A stretch of 64,000 bases of DNA, taken from NCBI GenBank assembly GCA_008360975.2, contig CM039179.1, positions 57,698,666 through 57,762,665 on the forward strand, written 5' to 3'. Shown piece by piece: positions 61,195-64,000 of the stretch (position 1 is the stretch's first letter; each line of letters begins with the position of its first letter). The stretch is from Lichenostomus cassidix. Lineage: Eukaryota > Chordata > Aves > Passeriformes > Meliphagidae. The position numbers and the translations under genes were made by a program. Under the pieces are notes generated by a model, which had not been told where the DNA came from, made no database searches, and saw only the letters and a list, made by a program, of their open reading frames with translations.

Positions 61195-61566
61195 TTCACT
61201 CAGACTAGAGGTTCAAGACAGACAGCATGGCTTCACCAAGGGAAAGTCCTGTCTGACCAAACTAGTGGCTCTCTGTGATGGAGCAACTACATCAGTCTAT
61301 GATGGAAGAACTACAGATATCATTTCTCTGGACTTCTGGAAAGCTTTTGATTAGGAAAAAATTCTGTACTGTGAGGGTGGTAAGGCACTGGACAGGTTGT
61401 CCAGAGAAGCTGTGAATGCCCATTTCCTGAAAGTGTTCAAGGGCAGGTTGGATGGGGCTCTGAGCAACCTGGCTGGGTGGAAGATGTCCCCTGACAGCAG
61501 GAGGATTGGAACTAGATGATCTTCAAGGTCCCTTTCCAACCCAAACCATTCTATGCTCATATGATT
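61195..61566 (+). mobile_element. Internally deleted CR1 LINE
   Basis: The left part translates as [17 protein letters not shown] and LDFWKAFD (to 61350), the reverse-transcriptase segment ending at motif A with its aspartate. At 61351 the sequence jumps to the CR1 3' region (taggaaaaaattct, gagggtggtaaggcactgg, aggttggatggggctctgagcaacctgg, aactagatgatcttcaagg) and ends with the tail ttctatg-ctcatatgatt. Everything between motif A and the last 220 bp is missing. The 67-codon frame 61151-61354 is this remnant. Confidence 0.92.
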
Positions 61567-63675
61567 ATTGACATGCAAAAGCTGTTTCACTTTTGTACTT
61601 TTTTAGACTGACACCCTTAAGTGGTATGCAACTGTGTTTCTTTCTCAAAAAAAATTAAGATCTTCCAAATGTCATAATTTTAATAAGATATTTAACAACT
61701 CTTATTTTCACATTTATTTTTGGAACAGAAGCATACACTTTTTCTGCAAACAGAGCTTAGGATTGAAGTCCTCATTAGCCTTAGGTAAATATTTTAAAAA
61801 TGTTGTTGTTTTTAGGCAAGAATGTGTTAGAAGCTGATGAGTAAGCCAGTCATAAAAGCATTTTAAAGAGCTGTGATCATGAATACATTAGTAACAGGCT
61901 GGGGATAATAAAATTATCATAAGGTAGAATTTATGATTCCTTTTACAGAGGGTGTGATTCTTCAAAATGTAATTGACTGCTTGGCTGAACTTGTGTTGTA
62001 CATCAGGGGTAGCTTCAATCTGAAAACTTCAGTGTTTCCTAAAAGAAGATTTTGGAATATGTCAAGAGTGGGGAAAAAAAAACAAAAACCCAGAAAAGAA
62101 AAAGAAAGAATTCATATTAGAATTCAGAAATTATGTCCTATAAATTTTAATTTGTGGTCCTCAGACAGTCTTTTCTCATATAGTTTGAGCTGCATCTCTG
62201 AATCAATATCACAGTATCATCTCTTTGTGATGAAAATAATGTATCATGGGATATTTGGTTAGCTGAGCAAGATAGAAACCAGTTTCGTTGAGAATCCTAA
62301 TCTGTGGAAGAGACTAGGATATGATCTCCAATTATGTTTTCTCCAAAGAACAATATTTTCCCTTACATAAATTTGTTTCTTTTATCTAAACAGGAATTAT
62401 CCTAAAGAAAATAGGTATTTTTAATAAAAATACTATATTGTAACTAAATCTTTCCAGGATCCAAAAATTATTTGATCAGAAATTTTTCAGTTAGATCTAA
62501 TCATTACTTCAAGGACAGAGCATATTCCAGAAAAACAATAAGGATATTTTTTGTGAAATTACATTTTAAAATAAATTTTATGCAAGAAATGCAATCATTT
62601 CCCATAGACTTCAGATTTTAGGTACTTAACTGAAAAGGAATTCTGTAACTTCTTTTCAGAAGCTGCATAAGATTAGTAGCCTGTATACCTGCCAGGGTAG
62701 GGTTTTATGCAAATATAAACAGCAAATTTGCCTATTTACAAATGCATATTAAGTCTTGTGTCATACATTATAACTAAAGTTAACCAGAATTATTTCCCTC
62801 ATAAAAATCTCAGATTTATGAGGAAACAAACAACTCATAGCCCAAATAATTTTGGTTCTGAAGAACAATCGCAGTGCTTTATGGAAATGGTATTTCACAA
62901 ATAAATCTTTCTTTAAAAAAAAAAAAAAGAAAAACAAATTATATCTGAAAAAACAGAATATTGCTATTATGATTACAAACCTACCAACCAAAACCCACCC
63001 AATGCTTTCATGTAACCTAAACATATACTGACACAACCTGAGCTGCTGGAAATAGCCCTAGGACTTAAAGGATAACTAAGTAATAAGGAAAATAACAAGT
63101 TAATTCTTTAGTTCAAATTGCAGAGTAGCATAGTATCAAGGTTGGATCTATGTGCACATGCAGCACACTTCAGTTATTAATTCTCTGTGTGATCCAGCAA
63201 CTCCCAGCCAGTCATCTACAAAGAAGATGCAACTATCTTGAGTTACAAGATCTTTCACTGAATCTTCACAATTAAATGTTTCACTATTACGGAAAGCTCC
63301 TAGTTGGGAATTTTAGACAGTTCAGTTAGTTCCCCATTGCAGATTTTTATGTCTGCATTTGCGGATGAAAGTCTTGAGGAAAGCATCCAAGAGGGTACCT
63401 AACTGATTCCTGATGCAGAGTTGGCCAAATTGTGCACCAAATAGCTTTTGCAAGTGGTCAATAGAAATCAAAGAAAAGGCCCCTTAGAATGTCAGTAAGA
63501 TATTAAAGACATGTTTCATATCTAATAAGATATAAAACCAGCAGAACGATAGCATTAAATGTTGCATGTGTTGAGATGGTCATCTGGAAAATGAATAAAA
63601 CTGGTTTTGAAGACTTTCTCCTGTAGCAGTGCGTGACTGCAAGTTTAAGTGACTGAGAGACCAGCCGCAGGGGAC
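61567..63675. other. No recognised feature
   Basis: AT-rich unique sequence with an A14 run near 62917. Open frames up to 109 codons have no recognisable motif. Confidence 0.5.
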
Positions 63676-64000
63676 TGTGACAGCCTGAGCTGTTTAGGTC
63701 ATGGAGACCTGTGAAAACCAACCACGAGCCCCTGTGTTTGGGGAAATTAAGCATGCACCGGACCTGAAGATCATTGTCTCTGCTCTCTGCCCCGCCCCCT
63801 TCCCTAGATGGATTATGTTTTAGAAGTTTCTCCTTTGTTCTCCTTAGTACTGTACATGATTGGTTCTTTTGAATTTTGTACCCTCCCCCATCGCGAAATT
63901 ATTGGTTTGTACCCCTTTCCCTCTTCCCTCGACCTTCCCGGGTTGGCTCTCTGGAGCTAACCCCGCCCCTTCTCCCTTCCCTGAAAATCCCTGCCAACTG
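63676..64000 (+). mobile_element. Probable LTR U3 region, cut by window end
   Basis: An abrupt change to GC-richer sequence that starts TGTGACAGCCTGAG. It contains ccccgcccccttccc, two ATTGG boxes (gattggttc near 63859 and attattgg near 63899) and CCCTTCTCCCTTCCC near the window end. This is like the U3 of an avian ERV LTR read on the plus strand. The rest, including TATA and AATAAA, would lie beyond 64000. The start is inferred only from the TGT and the change in composition. Confidence 0.5.

Noticed and set aside
1..64000. CRISPR arrays, tRNA or rRNA genes, bacterial-type operons
   Set aside because: No spaced direct repeats of CRISPR type, no cloverleaf with conserved TPsiC/D boxes and no rRNA-like sequence noticed. 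The window is vertebrate nuclear DNA.

Overview
This 64 kb window looks like AT-rich, gene-poor DNA from a bird nuclear genome. CR1-type LINE fragments occur on both strands and LTRs of endogenous retroviruses are scattered through it. Several LTRs resemble avian ERVK- and ERVL-type families that I know from memory, mainly from passerines, but I cannot fix the species. I found no convincing protein-coding exon, tRNA, rRNA, CRISPR array or bacterial-type gene. Open frames above 100 codons are accounted for by simple repeats, by LTR or CR1 sequence, or by chance.

Layout. 0.5-1.2 kb: ERVL-type LTR (minus). 6.2-6.9 kb: TA-rich stretch and a 256 bp (GAAAAA)n array. 8.4-9.1 kb: CR1 ORF2 fragment (plus). 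9.66-10.79 kb: solo ERVK-type LTR carrying a 640 bp GGGAA/GGAA expansion. 11.4 kb: CR1 3' end (minus). 12-18 kb: no clear feature. 18-19.6 kb: decayed CR1-like remnants. 26.2-27.1 kb: second copy of the 0.5 kb LTR family. 29.4-29.9 kb: compound CTTT/CT/CCTT array. 30.85-31.3 kb: CR1 3' end (minus), then a solo LTR at 31.45-31.87 kb with a perfect 5 bp target duplication. 40.1-41.2 kb: third copy of the LTR family. 44.4 kb: short CR1 tail. 50.5-53.3 kb: dense transposon cluster (CR1, three LTR families, a GC-rich filler). 54.9-55.3 kb: CR1 endonuclease fragment. 56.6-57.0 kb: truncated plus-strand LTR. 57.86-58.19 kb: solo ERVK-type LTR with a 6 bp target duplication. 61.2-61.6 kb: internally deleted CR1. 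63.7 kb to the end: an LTR cut by the window edge.

The most useful direct results are element boundaries fixed by target-site duplications: CCAGCT, ACAGAA and TTCTAT (6 bp, ERVK-like), and CTCCT and probably CATGA (5 bp, ERVL-like). No new gene system was found. The most unusual object is the LTR at 9660-10789, whose promoter region has been replaced by a long polypurine microsatellite. Family assignments rest on remembered consensus sequences and on similarity between copies within the window; no database search was possible.
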